This document shows, one piece after another, positions 1 through 9,455 of a DNA stretch of 64,000 nucleotides; position 1 is the stretch's first letter, and every line of letters begins with the position of its first letter. Under the pieces are notes generated by a model. The model was not told where the DNA came from. It worked only from the letters and a program-made list of their open reading frames with translations, and made no database searches. The DNA is from Spirosoma luteum DSM 19990 (GTDB lineage Bacteria > Bacteroidota > Bacteroidia > Cytophagales > Spirosomataceae), in contig NZ_KB893268.1 in NCBI RefSeq assembly GCF_000374065.1, positions 2,273 to 66,272 of the forward strand, written 5' to 3'. The translations under genes were made by a program, and so were the position numbers.

Positions 1-53
1 TAAGTTAGATCATCCTTAACTTAATGTCCAGTCAAATGTAGCAGCTCCAGTAA

Positions 54-179
54 AAACAAAAGCCCATCCGGGCACCCTATAATCAGCCCACGATAAGAGC
101 CTTAGTTGAGGATGAGCTTCTTGATTCAATGGGTGCATCTAAAAAAGCACTGCGCAACATCATTATTACAAAGCTCTAA
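54..179 (+). other. Short open stretch, possible gene remnant
   Basis: One plus-strand frame is open from the stop at 51-53 to a TAA at 177-179, giving about 41 residues that end in a charged stretch with SMGASKKALRNIIITKL. No start codon with a ribosome-binding site is visible and no family is recognised. It ends directly against the stop codon of the convergent histidine kinase. It may be the tail of a decayed gene or chance; nothing else is seen in 1-179. Confidence 0.15.
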
Positions 180-3056
180 TTACGCATTGAGCGACGCAGG
201 CAGGTAGACGGTAAAGGTGGCCCCTTGACCCGGTTGGCTGCTGGCCGTAATCGCCCCCCCATGGTTAGCCACCACCTTTTCACAGATTGCCAGGCCAATC
301 CCTGTACCGGCAAACTCCGCTTTGCCGTGCAGCCGTTGAAATACCTGGAAGATGCGGCCCAGATACTTTTCATCAAAGCCAATGCCATTATCCGCTACGT
401 CAATCCGATGATAGGCTATGGCTACCCGATTGAGCTTGAGGGGCTCAGGCAGCTCATCAGCTGCCTGCCAGCTAGACTCGATCAAAATGTGAGGCGCTAC
501 CGGTACTCCAGCCTGGTTCGTACGTCGAAACTTGAGCGCATTAGACAACAGGTTTTGAAACAGTTGATTTAGCTGCGAGGCATCACCCATGACCGTAGGT
601 AAAGGCCCGAGGCTTATCTGAGCCCCCGTTTCGGCAATAGGCAGCTCCAGCGTAGCCAAGACCTGGCTGACCACATTGTCGAGCGACACCGGACTATTGG
701 CTTCCCGCCGGGTAGAGATGCGCGAGAAGTTCAACAGGTCTTTGATCAGGGTGGACATCCGGCTGGCCGCTACCTGCATCCGTTCGATGTAGAGGAGCTC
801 TTCACCGACCGAGTCCGTGTAGCGTGTCTTCAACAGATCGCCAAACTGCTGAATCTTACGTAAAGGCTCCTGCAAGTCATGAGAGGCCACGAAGGCAAAC
901 TGCTGAAGATTTTCGTTGGAGCGCATCAGCAACCGATTGGCTTCTGCCAGTGCTTCATTATTAGACGATAACTCCTGATTGGTTTTGGCCAGCTCCTCGG
1001 TGCGTTCCACCACCTGCATTTCTAGCTCAGCGGCCAACGCGCGATAGTTTGCTTCACTGTGGCTAAGGTCCAGCTCTATCTGCTTACTGTACGTCACATC
1101 GGTAGCGTGGACAATGAGACCAATCACCTGGTTCTCTTCGTTTAGATGAGGGGTATACACAATGCTTAGCCACCGGTCGGCACGCATGCGAGAGGGAGAA
1201 AACAGCTCATACTGCACCGGCTGACCCGCATAGGCTTTCCGCAATTGAGGTTCTGTCAATTTATACGCTGTCTCGCCCAGAAACGCTCGAACCGTTTTAC
1301 CCAGCACCTCGTTCTCATCGACGCTGAACCATTCCATGAACACCTTATTGTAGGATTGGTAGCGCTGCTGGTTGTCCAGATAAAAGATCATAGCAGGCAC
1401 GGTGTTCTGTAAGAGCTCCAGGTGTTGCTCGCTTCGAGCCAGGGACTGCTGGGCGTCAATTTGGGCGGTTACATCGATAGCAATATCGAGAATGGCATAC
1501 ACCGCCCCATGCTCATTGCGCAAGGGCGTGTACGTGATGTTATAATACTTATGGATCATCACGCCCTGCTGGACAATGGATACCCGCGAACCAGGACTCT
1601 GAAACATCTGTCCAGAGGTATAGACCTCATCTAAGGTTTGCAGAAAGGGTTGATTTTCCGTCACCAGTTCGGGCATCACCTCCCGTAGCGGCTTGCCGGC
1701 AATGTCTGGTCCCTTACCGACAATATCAATAAAGGTCTGGTTAGGCAGCTCAACAATGAGATCCCTACCCACAAACAAGCCCATGACCGCCGGAGCCGTA
1801 GCGATGACTGAGCGCAGTCGGGCTTCACTGGCTTCAATCTGTTGACGGGCCAGGACCTGCTGGGTGACATCGATGGCTACCACCAGGATGCCTGCTACCG
1901 TGCCATCGGGATTCTTTCGGGGCTGATAGGTGAAGTCAACGTAGCTGGTGGTCAACTGGCCATCCCGCAGAATGTCCACGGCTACTTCCTGAGCGACAAA
2001 CGCAGTACCTGTCTGGATGACCTCGGTCAAAATAGCATCAAACCCCTGCCCTTTGATCTCCGGCAGGGCCTCCAGTAAGGGCTTACCGACAAGGGTCTGG
2101 GGCGGTCGAGCCACCAGTTGTCCGTAAAAGGCATTGACCCATTCAAACACCAGTTGATCATCGGCGCTGATGGTGGCCAAGCCCACTGGTGACTGCTCGA
2201 ACAGGGTCAGCAGTTCCTGCTGGCTTTGTTCGATACGTTGCTGGGCCAGCACCTGCTGGGTGACATCCTGAGCCGTTTCGAGAATGGCGTAGACCTCCCC
2301 TTCGGGGGTACGTAAGGGCTTAAAGTCATAATTAAAGTAAAAAGTTTGCAACTGGCCCTGGATCACTAAGTCTGCCCGGCCCCCTTTCGACTGGTAGGTT
2401 TTGCCGGTGGTGAACAACTCATCCAACGTGGTCAGAAAGTGTTGCTGTTTCAGTTCCGGTAGGGCTTCGGCCAGCGGCAAACCAATCACGTCCGGACCTT
2501 TGCCCCACACCTGGATCATGGCCTGGTTGGCCACCTCAATGACCATCTGCCGTCCTACAAACAAACAGGTGGCGACGGGGGCTTCCTGAATCAGGGTACG
2601 AAAGCGATCTTCACTATGCTGAAGAGCTGCCGCTTCCTGTTGCTGAGCCTCTACCTGTTGAGTGAGCTCCTGGGCTACCCCCGTCAGGCGAACCGGCTGC
2701 CCCCGCTGGTCGACATACCTTCGGCCCGTTGAGCGAATCCAGTGGGTGCGGCCATCCTGGCCAATGCTGCGGTAGGTCACCTGATAGCTGCCATCCGACT
2801 GGGGGTTCAGGGCCCACTGCACGGCCTGATTAACCTGCTCGACATCCTGGGGATGGATGTGTTGCAGCGTGTCAGGATAGGAGAGCTGGTTTTGGTCAAT
2901 GCCAAAGAGTTGACAGCACCGCCCATCCCAGAGGACTTGGTTGGTGAGCAGATTAACTTCCCAAACACCGAGCTCCGCTGCTTGCAGAGCCAAATGGATA
3001 TCCAGTCGCTCGGTGAGTTGTTTACTTATATCAAAGGACCGTTGATCGCCGATCAT
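180..3056 (-). CDS. Multi-PAS sensor histidine kinase
   Basis: This 958-residue protein is a cytoplasmic sensor kinase with no signal peptide or membrane segment. Five PAS domains run in tandem at roughly residues 20-140, 150-275, 280-400, 410-530 and 540-660, followed by a Glu/Asn-rich coiled coil. The HisKA helix carries the phospho-acceptor His726 in FVASHDLQEPL. The HATPase domain shows the N box (NLLSNALKF, near 838), G1 (DNGIGF, near 890) and G2 (GTGIGL, near 918). PAS2 and PAS4 are clearly related to each other (FVGR...NQ..I...GKGPDI.G.PL), indicating internal duplication. No receiver domain or response regulator gene is adjacent, so it is an orphan kinase of unknown input. The ATG at 3056 is followed at once by PAS1, so the start is reasonable. 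Confidence 0.92.
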   Translation of the reverse strand: MIGDQRSFDISKQLTERLDIHLALQAAELGVWEVNLLTNQVLWDGRCCQLFGIDQNQLSYPDTLQHIHPQDVEQVNQAVQWALNPQSDGSYQVTYRSIGQDGRTHWIRSTGRRYVDQRGQPVRLTGVAQELTQQVEAQQQEAAALQHSEDRFRTLIQEAPVATCLFVGRQMVIEVANQAMIQVWGKGPDVIGLPLAEALPELKQQHFLTTLDELFTTGKTYQSKGGRADLVIQGQLQTFYFNYDFKPLRTPEGEVYAILETAQDVTQQVLAQQRIEQSQQELLTLFEQSPVGLATISADDQLVFEWVNAFYGQLVARPPQTLVGKPLLEALPEIKGQGFDAILTEVIQTGTAFVAQEVAVDILRDGQLTTSYVDFTYQPRKNPDGTVAGILVVAIDVTQQVLARQQIEASEARLRSVIATAPAVMGLFVGRDLIVELPNQTFIDIVGKGPDIAGKPLREVMPELVTENQPFLQTLDEVYTSGQMFQSPGSRVSIVQQGVMIHKYYNITYTPLRNEHGAVYAILDIAIDVTAQIDAQQSLARSEQHLELLQNTVPAMIFYLDNQQRYQSYNKVFMEWFSVDENEVLGKTVRAFLGETAYKLTEPQLRKAYAGQPVQYELFSPSRMRADRWLSIVYTPHLNEENQVIGLIVHATDVTYSKQIELDLSHSEANYRALAAELEMQVVERTEELAKTNQELSSNNEALAEANRLLMRSNENLQQFAFVASHDLQEPLRKIQQFGDLLKTRYTDSVGEELLYIERMQVAASRMSTLIKDLLNFSRISTRREANSPVSLDNVVSQVLATLELPIAETGAQISLGPLPTVMGDASQLNQLFQNLLSNALKFRRTNQAGVPVAPHILIESSWQAADELPEPLKLNRVAIAYHRIDVADNGIGFDEKYLGRIFQVFQRLHGKAEFAGTGIGLAICEKVVANHGGAITASSQPGQGATFTVYLPASLNA

Positions 3057-3850
3057 AGCGAATCAAAGAAAATTGGGTACAAGTTAGCTAGAACTTGTAA
3101 TTCAGCTATCAAACTGTCGTTGCAGTCAACTTTTTTAGGAGGGTATATTACTGATTTATCATACTTTTAAGGCCCATTTTTCGGAGATGCTAACGTTGCT
3201 TTCAGCGCTATTGCCAACTTTGTCTAAATAGAGTCCATCCGGCGTCGCAGTGGTGCCCCACCCCGGTCAAATTGCCATTCGCAACGGCCCGCGATGGCGT
3301 ACCATGACCGTGTCGTTGCGGTACCGTTAACAGTGGCCGGTATGCCGGAGCGGCCCCACCCTAGTCACGAATCATTGTGGCAATCGCGCTGTCTCATTTT
3401 GACAGATGTAGATGAGTTTGCAAAACAGTGGGCAAGATTATTTATTAGGCAAATTTTCATTGGAAATTGTTTATGCGTTTAGGCAACTAAGCCGATTGCG
3501 TGTTTATGCGAATTATCCAATTAGACTCTACCCTAGAGGGTTCGAAATGATATTTTCATAATCAACAAAAAGTACAATTTTGCCTCTTGTAAGATACGTT
3601 CACTAAAATGCTCCCACTTGAAATGAAGAAATGTTTATGTATCTACTACTTGGGAAATCGGTCGTTCGGAGAAACGTACAACGCCACAATCGTACCAATC
3701 ATTGGCGACCAGTTATATTGATCCGTGAGTTAATTCATACAGTTTACTATTGTTCAATCAATTGATTGTCAAAGGATCAAAAGATAGAAAGTTTACAAAC
3801 TTATTCACACATCAATAAAGAGTTTGTATTTACTTTCCTTTCCTACTTAC
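3057..3850. other. Intergenic region with GC-rich degenerate repeats
   Basis: About 790 bases separate the kinase from the next gene without a convincing reading frame. Two blocks at about 3249-3300 and 3349-3385 share a GTGG/GCGG-type GCCCCACCCC core. A similar block occurs at about 6622-6669, suggesting an old dispersed repeat or mobile-element debris. The rest is AT-rich. The kinase promoter should lie just upstream of 3056. Confidence 0.4.
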
Positions 3851-4558
3851 CTAAGGCAGAGTAGCACAAAAGGCAAGACTATTTTTCAGATCCGTTTCCT
3901 GATTAAAATTGATAGAGTTTTCCTTTAAGTATTGTTTAACAACCTGTTTGTTCTTAGCAAATAAATTCAGAAAACCAGCTTGGTTTGCCGGATGAAACTT
4001 GCCATTATTATCCTGTAGCTTAAACTCAGTTTTTTTAGAAAATAACATGTCACCATGGGCGTCTAAGCGGGCTAAAGATCCATTCGTACCGGAATATGTG
4101 GTGGTAGTTCGTATGGCAGAAGCGCCCGTTGATTGTTTATAGCCCCCTTCTTTTTCCCGGTCAATCAAAACCATGGTTCGTTTAATCAGCAATTTTGCAG
4201 AACCGTAAGTAGACACCAGCAGCCAATAAGTCTTTGGATACTCGTAATAAAACGAGTCCGGGCCGATAGCCACGAGTTTAACGGTAGGATCGTTTTGCAG
4301 CGCCAGTGTATCGCCAGTAGCGTTAATAAAATGCATTTCATCCAAAAAAAGATTATAGTTGAATCTAGCCACTGACGACTTATTGGATACGTAAACAAGC
4401 TGTCCAATGGTAAATGCCGGGTATTGGTAGCGATCACTGAATAAAACAGAATTAGTTAGGTTCTCCCCCGCTTTTACTCGGACATATTGGTTGCTTTGAG
4501 CAGCAACGATAGCTTGTATACCAATAAACAGGAAACAAACGAACGACAGAAGTTTCAT
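3851..4558 (-). CDS. Secreted hypothetical protein
   Basis: No family is recognised. The frame is open further upstream, but the ATG at 4558 is preferred because it opens directly into a signal peptide (MKLLSFVCFLFIGIQAIVAA, cleavage near AAQS). That gives a mature protein of about 215 residues, probably periplasmic or surface exposed, with alternating beta-type sequence and no predicted membrane segment after the signal. Base composition is more AT-rich than the flanking housekeeping genes, and IS debris lies just upstream, so recent acquisition is possible. Function unknown. Confidence 0.7.
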   Translation of the reverse strand: MKLLSFVCFLFIGIQAIVAAQSNQYVRVKAGENLTNSVLFSDRYQYPAFTIGQLVYVSNKSSVARFNYNLFLDEMHFINATGDTLALQNDPTVKLVAIGPDSFYYEYPKTYWLLVSTYGSAKLLIKRTMVLIDREKEGGYKQSTGASAIRTTTTYSGTNGSLARLDAHGDMLFSKKTEFKLQDNNGKFHPANQAGFLNLFAKNKQVVKQYLKENSINFNQETDLKNSLAFCATLP

Positions 4559-4682
4559 ACCTGAGAGTTTTAAATTGTAGAACACTTTGGGACAACAGTC
4601 ATTTACAAGGGTTATGTCAGGGGTAATCAAGTCTATAAACTTTCCTATTAATCAACAGGTAGGGCCTTTGAGGTGCTCCGGT

Positions 4683-5441
4683 TTAGCGGCACACTGAACT
4701 GGCAAGTTTTGCGTAATATTCTTGCTCAAACTGTTCAGGGCTTCTGTAGTCCAGCGACGAATGCTTACGCAATCGATTGTAATACATTTCAATATATCCC
4801 TCAGGCGGCCATGTCGGAGATTTCAGTTCAAGCATCTTAATATACTTAAGAACGTTCCTCCTTCCAATAATTCCGCTTTCAATCGGCCGCTTCCGCGGCC
4901 CCGTCCAGAACGACTCGGCAAAGGCCGGTTCGCCGGTGCGATTGTCATAAGGATCGTAGGCTCGACTTATACTAGGCCTGATCTGCCACAAATTGATCAA
5001 CTCGTGCAGATCATTTGATATACATTGATCACGGCACAGGCCGCCCTACTCGATCTGAGTGGGTAATTAGGCCAGAGGAAGGCTGGCGAGATTGCAATGC
5101 GTTACGCAGTGATATGATAACCAGGTTATATTTCATCTTATCATCGACACGCCACCCTACAATTCGCCGGGAGAACAGTCGTGGTCGCGAACCACTCCAT
5201 CCAAGCACATAAATAAGCCCATTCTCCCTTCGGTAAAGGCAGATACGTTACTCACCCAAATCAAATTAGGTTCTTGTGGTAAGGACCGATCTAACAATAG
5301 GTTAGGCCACACGGGCGGCCCCGCAGTAACCTCTCCTATGGGTACTGGGTAGTTGTGCCGTAAAGTGCGGTTCGGGCCACCCCATGTAGAAATTCGCGCA
5401 TTCAGTTGGTTTTTTGGCCTTCTATACCTATCGCTACTCAC
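4683..5441 (-). pseudogene. Decayed IS3-family transposase (integrase core)
   Basis: Pieces of the DDE integrase domain of an IS3 orfB-type transposase are spread over different frames. Around 5240-5330 lies the start of the catalytic core (LLDRSLPQEPNLIWVSNVSA resembles the family pattern NLLxRxFxxxxPNxxWVxDIT). Around 4960-5000 is the block LINLWQIRPSISRAYDPYDN, which matches the family ending in SMSRKGxxYDNAxxESFF. Near 4683-4850 is the C-terminus YIEMYYNRLRKHSSLDYRSP, a standard IS3 ending. Stops and frameshifts separate the pieces, so it cannot be functional. No terminal inverted repeats or partner orfA were found. Confidence 0.8.
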
Positions 5442-5483
5442 TCATTTTACTAATTTGTCATCTTTGCCCTAAAGAGTTTACGG

Positions 5484-6560
5484 ATGAAATCAACAGCAAC
5501 GCTCGGAATACTATTCGCGTGGTTAATGGCCGGGCAAACAAGCGCACAGCAGGGGCTGAAGGGTGAGTATTATACCGGAACAAATTTCGAACGAAAGGTT
5601 TTCACCCGAATCGATCCGCAACTAAACTTCAATTGGCGGGACCGTAGCCCTGCTCCGGGTCTTGCTGAGTCATATTACTCCATTCGCTGGACGGGTAAAC
5701 TGCTGGCACCCGCTACGGGGCGGTATATATTCAATGCGAAAGTAGACGATGGTATTCGGGTATGGGTGGGTAACAAAAAAGTAATGGATTCCTGGCAGTT
5801 GAACGACTCTGAACATTTTAGGGGTAGCGTTTTGCTGGAAGCCGGAAAATTTTACGACTTGCGGGTCGATTATTTCAATGATATGCTGGAGGGCGAGATT
5901 CAATTATTCTGGCAACTCCCTAATGCGCCAGCACCTGTTTTCAATGGAATTAATCATCCTGGTGAACCAATAACGGCAAAGTACTTCTTTCAAAAGCCTG
6001 ACCCTAATCGACTTACTCTGATCAAAACACCCTTAAAAACTGTTGCTGCCCCGCCCGTAGCCGTGGTTTCCACTCCACCAAAAGTAGCGCCTAAAAAACA
6101 ATGGATAATTATAGAACCCAAACTGGTGCCTGCACCCTTACCCGCGAAAAAAAGAGTTATTCCTGATACCGTGACGGCAACGATTGTACCGGTTCGTCAG
6201 CCGGCAACTGACCTCAAACCCAGTAAAACAGTTATCCTGCACAGCGTTCAGTTTGAGCAAAGCAGTTATATCCTGCTGCCAGAATCATCCGCCGAACTGG
6301 ATCAGGTGGTGACGACCCTCAAAAAAAATCCGCTCTGGCACATCGACATAGCCGGTCACACCGACAATGTTGGCGACCCACGCCTGAACCTGGCCCTGTC
6401 GGAAAACCGCGCTAAAGTTGTTGCCAGTTATCTAACGCGCCGGGGCATTAGTGATGACCGCATAGCAACCAGCGGATACGGCAGCAGGCGGCCCGTTGCT
6501 GACAACGCCATCGAACATGAACGAAGTAAAAACCGGCGCGTGGAGATCACCATCCGGTGA
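5484..6560 (+). CDS. PA14 domain-OmpA family outer-envelope protein
   Basis: The protein has a signal peptide (cleavage near TSAQQG), then a PA14 domain at about residues 25-150 (GEYYTGTNF..., WTGKLLAPATGRYIF, DDGIRVWV, beta-rich carbohydrate-binding fold). A Pro/Lys-rich linker covers about 165-245. The OmpA C-terminal peptidoglycan-binding domain covers about 255-358 (IDIAGHTDNVGDPRLNLALS, ENRAKVVASYL, RRVEITIR). It is 358 residues long. The family role of the OmpA domain is non-covalent anchoring to peptidoglycan in the periplasm; PA14 domains often bind glycans. The inference is a wall-anchored sugar-binding protein. A -7-like element (CATCTTTG) lies 17 bases upstream of the ATG. It stands alone between IS remnants. 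Confidence 0.88.
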   Translation: MKSTATLGILFAWLMAGQTSAQQGLKGEYYTGTNFERKVFTRIDPQLNFNWRDRSPAPGLAESYYSIRWTGKLLAPATGRYIFNAKVDDGIRVWVGNKKVMDSWQLNDSEHFRGSVLLEAGKFYDLRVDYFNDMLEGEIQLFWQLPNAPAPVFNGINHPGEPITAKYFFQKPDPNRLTLIKTPLKTVAAPPVAVVSTPPKVAPKKQWIIIEPKLVPAPLPAKKRVIPDTVTATIVPVRQPATDLKPSKTVILHSVQFEQSSYILLPESSAELDQVVTTLKKNPLWHIDIAGHTDNVGDPRLNLALSENRAKVVASYLTRRGISDDRIATSGYGSRRPVADNAIEHERSKNRRVEITIR

Positions 6561-6883
6561 GTGTGCTGCGCACTTACAGCAGATTGCTCATGGGGATAGA
6601 TCTGCGAATCGTACGGCAAAGGCCTCGCCGTGGCGCCCCACCCCTGACGATTCGCCACGGCTCGCGTATTGAATCCCCAAAAAGGCATTTTTGATAACAC
6701 GATGGATCTGTGAGTTTGTTTTTAGAGAAAGCTACTTCCTTCTTCCAGAAAAAAAGTAATAAAGGCACATAATCGGCCTATTGATCCCTTATAAGAGATG
6801 AGGAGCGGCCCATGCTCCAAAGTCAGCAACTCTACTTTCCATTTTCGTCGTGTTTTCACTTGGTGAGGACTCCCTTTCCCCCT
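6561..6883. other. Intergenic region with GC-rich repeat copy
   Basis: No gene is seen. Positions 6622-6669 hold a GCCCCACCCC-centred block similar to those at 3249 and 3349. The remainder leads into the truncated IS701-like transposase. Confidence 0.3.
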
Positions 6884-7476
6884 CTAAACCGCACCGATAG
6901 GGCAACCTACCCATCGCTTGACTTGCAACAGTAGCTGGCGCGCCAGTCCGTTAGTTTCTTATGAGTGCGGGGCTTCTCAGCGTAGTAGCGTTCCGAGGGT
7001 GCCAAAGCTGTTAGGAAGGGTAAAGCCCATATCCGGTTGGCCCAATGCACTTTAGTTAATAGCATCACGCTGATCCACCGTAAGCCACTGCACTTAACAA
7101 AATGACTATTACTACTACGAACCGCATCGCGGTAGATACCACGGGCTTTGATTTTACTTCCCCAGCGTCGCTCCAGGGTCTCATCAATACCAACAACCAA
7201 GGGTTGCTGACCAATAAAAACAGATAAAAGCTGTTGTAGCATGAGCTGGCTAGCTGCCAGCGTTGACCATTGGGCCTGACTAAGTACCCGATGATACTTG
7301 TGAAATGCTTTTTCTTGGCTTTGCCCCATAATCCGCAACACCGATGTGATGGTTCGCTTACCTGGGGCCAACAATGCTCCAACTACCAGGAGTCGGGCAT
7401 GAACGAAAACGCGTTTGCAAAACAGACTGGCATAGGGTAGTATTACAGTCAGAAACTCGCTGGGTAGCGTAGGCAT
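6884..7476 (-). pseudogene. Truncated, frameshifted IS701-like DDE transposase
   Basis: The N-terminal half of a DDE_5/IS701-type transposase is intact from the start at 7476. It has the family opening MPTLPSEFL, the block HARLLVVGALLAPGKRT, the first catalytic Asp in VVGIDETLERRWG and the block LAPSERYYAEK. Near 6945 the frame breaks. Reading one base over restores ARQLLLQVKRW, the expected continuation after LTDW, so one base has been lost. The sequence then stops near 6884, and about half of the family's roughly 400 residues, including the remaining catalytic acids, are missing. The bases 7477-7510 upstream of the start are probably the element's end. Confidence 0.8.
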
Positions 7477-7512
7477 GTAGGTCTAAGTTTGGCAACCCAA
7501 ATCTACATACCA

Positions 7513-7528
7513 AAGCCCCAGTGGGCTT
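7513..7528 (-). terminator. Short hairpin downstream of mtaB
   Basis: AAGCCC and GGGCTT flank a short loop just past the mtaB stop codon. The hairpin sits where a transcription terminator is expected, but the stem is only 6 bp and there is no clean T tract. Confidence 0.3.
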
Positions 7529-7551
7529 CTTCTAAAAGGCTAAAGTCGAGC

Positions 7552-8895
7552 TTAGTGGATTGCCAGCACTGCTTCCGGTTCGCTCACCTCCATCAATCCA
7601 TCGCTATTGATTACTGACAAGTGGACGGGCAGCGTTTCATTAATCAATAGGGGGTCGTATTTGGCTACCACGCGAACGTAATTTTCGGTGAATCCCTGCA
7701 TGAAGCCGTCCGTAACATCTTCTTCGAACAGAACGGTAGCGTCCCGCCCAACCTGCGATTCATAGAAAGCCCGACGTTTTTTGTCGGACAATATGTGCAA
7801 CATCTTCGAGCGTTCGGCCCGGATATGGCCTGGCACAGTGGGTTTGATTGTCAGTGCGGATGTGTTAGGCCGTTCGGAGTAGGTAAACACGTGTAGATAC
7901 GAAACCGGCAGCTCAGTCAAAAACTGGTAGGTCTCTTTGAACTCCACCTCGGTTTCGCCGGGATGGCCCACAATGACGTCTACCCCGATACAGCCGTGGG
8001 GCATTAGTTGCTTTATTTTCTGTACACGGTCGGTGTAGAGTTCGCGTTTGTAGCGTCGGCGCATAAGGCCCAGTACACGATTGCTACCCGATTGCAGTGG
8101 TACGTGGAAATGGGGGACAAACCGCTTCGATTGCGCCACGAACCGAATAATATCGTCGGTGAGCAGGTTTGGTTCGATGCTCGAAATACGGAATCGCTCG
8201 ATGCCTGTTACTTCGTCCAGCGCCTGTATCAGGTCAAGGAACGTTTCGGGTTGCTGATGTAGCAGGCTGTTGCCGCTGCCCACACCAAAATCGCCGATGT
8301 TTACGCCGGTCAATACAATCTCTTTAACGTCACGGTCAGCGATCTCATGGGCGGCCCGAACTACGTTGGCAACGGTATCGGAACGGCTCTTTCCCCGGGC
8401 CAGCGGAATGGTACAGTAGGCGCAGGGATAATCGCAGCCATCCTGCACTTTCAGGAACGTACGCGTACGGTCGTTGAGGGAGTAGGCCGCATGGTAGTCG
8501 ATGGCGGTTTCGATGGGCGAGTTGAATACTTGTGCGGGCTGCCCATTCGGCACCTTCACAAATGTGGGCATCAATTCATGCAGCCGAAATTTCTCGGCAG
8601 CTCCCAGTACGGCATCCACTCCCGGAATTTCCGAAATTTCTTTCGGTTTCAACTGGGCGTAACAGCCCACAATGGCCACGTACCCATCAGGGTTTATTTT
8701 CTGCGCTTCGCGAACAATTTTCCGGCATTTTTTGTCGGCATTATCCGTCACGGAGCAGGTGTTAATGATGAAAATGTCGGGCTGCTGATTGAACTCTACC
8801 CGCTCGTAGCCCTGCTGCTCCATCAGGCGGGCGAGGGTCGATGTTTCGGAGAAGTTCAGTTTACAGCCAAGCGTATAAAAAGCAACTTTTTTCAC
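7552..8895 (-). CDS. mtaB: tRNA t6A37 methylthiotransferase MtaB
   Basis: This radical-SAM enzyme adds a methylthio group to t6A at tRNA position 37. The N-terminal UPF0004 domain has cluster cysteines in TLGCKLNFSE, INTCSVTDNAD and VGCYAQLKP. The radical-SAM triad is in DGCDYPCAYCTIPLARGKS (CxxxCxxC), followed by the TIM-barrel blocks ISSIEPNLL and HVPLQSGSNRVLGLMRR. A TRAM-like RNA-binding tail covers roughly the last 65 residues. The open frame reaches TTG at 8925, but GTG at 8895 is preferred because MtaB proteins begin directly with KKVAFYTLGCK. Length (about 447) fits MtaB rather than MiaB. A TTTG-containing -7-like element lies just upstream of the GTG. Confidence 0.93.
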   Translation of the reverse strand: MKKVAFYTLGCKLNFSETSTLARLMEQQGYERVEFNQQPDIFIINTCSVTDNADKKCRKIVREAQKINPDGYVAIVGCYAQLKPKEISEIPGVDAVLGAAEKFRLHELMPTFVKVPNGQPAQVFNSPIETAIDYHAAYSLNDRTRTFLKVQDGCDYPCAYCTIPLARGKSRSDTVANVVRAAHEIADRDVKEIVLTGVNIGDFGVGSGNSLLHQQPETFLDLIQALDEVTGIERFRISSIEPNLLTDDIIRFVAQSKRFVPHFHVPLQSGSNRVLGLMRRRYKRELYTDRVQKIKQLMPHGCIGVDVIVGHPGETEVEFKETYQFLTELPVSYLHVFTYSERPNTSALTIKPTVPGHIRAERSKMLHILSDKKRRAFYESQVGRDATVLFEEDVTDGFMQGFTENYVRVVAKYDPLLINETLPVHLSVINSDGLMEVSEPEAVLAIH

Positions 8896-9024
8896 AGCAA
8901 AGGATTGTATGCCGTAAAAGTACAAAAAAAAGTGCGGACGAGTTCCGATGGACGATAGGGTAGGGAGGAGGGTAAATAGAGTAAATCGGGCTTTGTAGTT
9001 ACTTTCCGGTCAAATTGCTTTCAC

Positions 9025-9408
9025 ATGGCCCGAAAACTGCTCCTGACCCTGCTCATCGTGGCATTACTAATTGAACTGGCGCTGACGGGCGGAGCGTTCT
9101 TTGCCCGCGCATTTACGCTGAAGCAGTTTGGCGTCAGTTTAACAGCCGACACCGCCTTTTTAGGGTATATTGTTGGCTGGACACTCCTTTTTGTATCCCT
9201 GGTATGTGGGCTGGCCACCTGGCAGGTCTGGCAGCGGAAACGCGGATTTCAGACCCTTTGCTACCTGCTTGGCTTTTGGTGGATTGGTATTGGCATCGGT
9301 ATTTATGTTGCCTTTGGTAAGCCCGACAACCTGCTCCTCGATTCCCTTAAGGGATTACTGCTGTTGATTTTGACGAACCGCACCCTGGCAGACCGCCGTA
9401 TGCTGTAA
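9025..9408 (+). CDS. Small integral membrane protein
   Basis: The 127-residue protein has four hydrophobic segments, at about 5-25, 45-65, 77-95 and 105-120, separated by short charged loops (WQRKRGF, FGKPDN, TNRTLADRR). This fits a small inner-membrane protein. No family motif is recognised. It is divergent from mtaB and precedes the esterase gene by 47 bases on the same strand. Confidence 0.65.
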   Translation: MARKLLLTLLIVALLIELALTGGAFFARAFTLKQFGVSLTADTAFLGYIVGWTLLFVSLVCGLATWQVWQRKRGFQTLCYLLGFWWIGIGIGIYVAFGKPDNLLLDSLKGLLLLILTNRTLADRRML

Positions 9409-9455
9409 CAGATGTTGTACAGACCAATAAGCCATAATCTCAACTAACGCTATCT

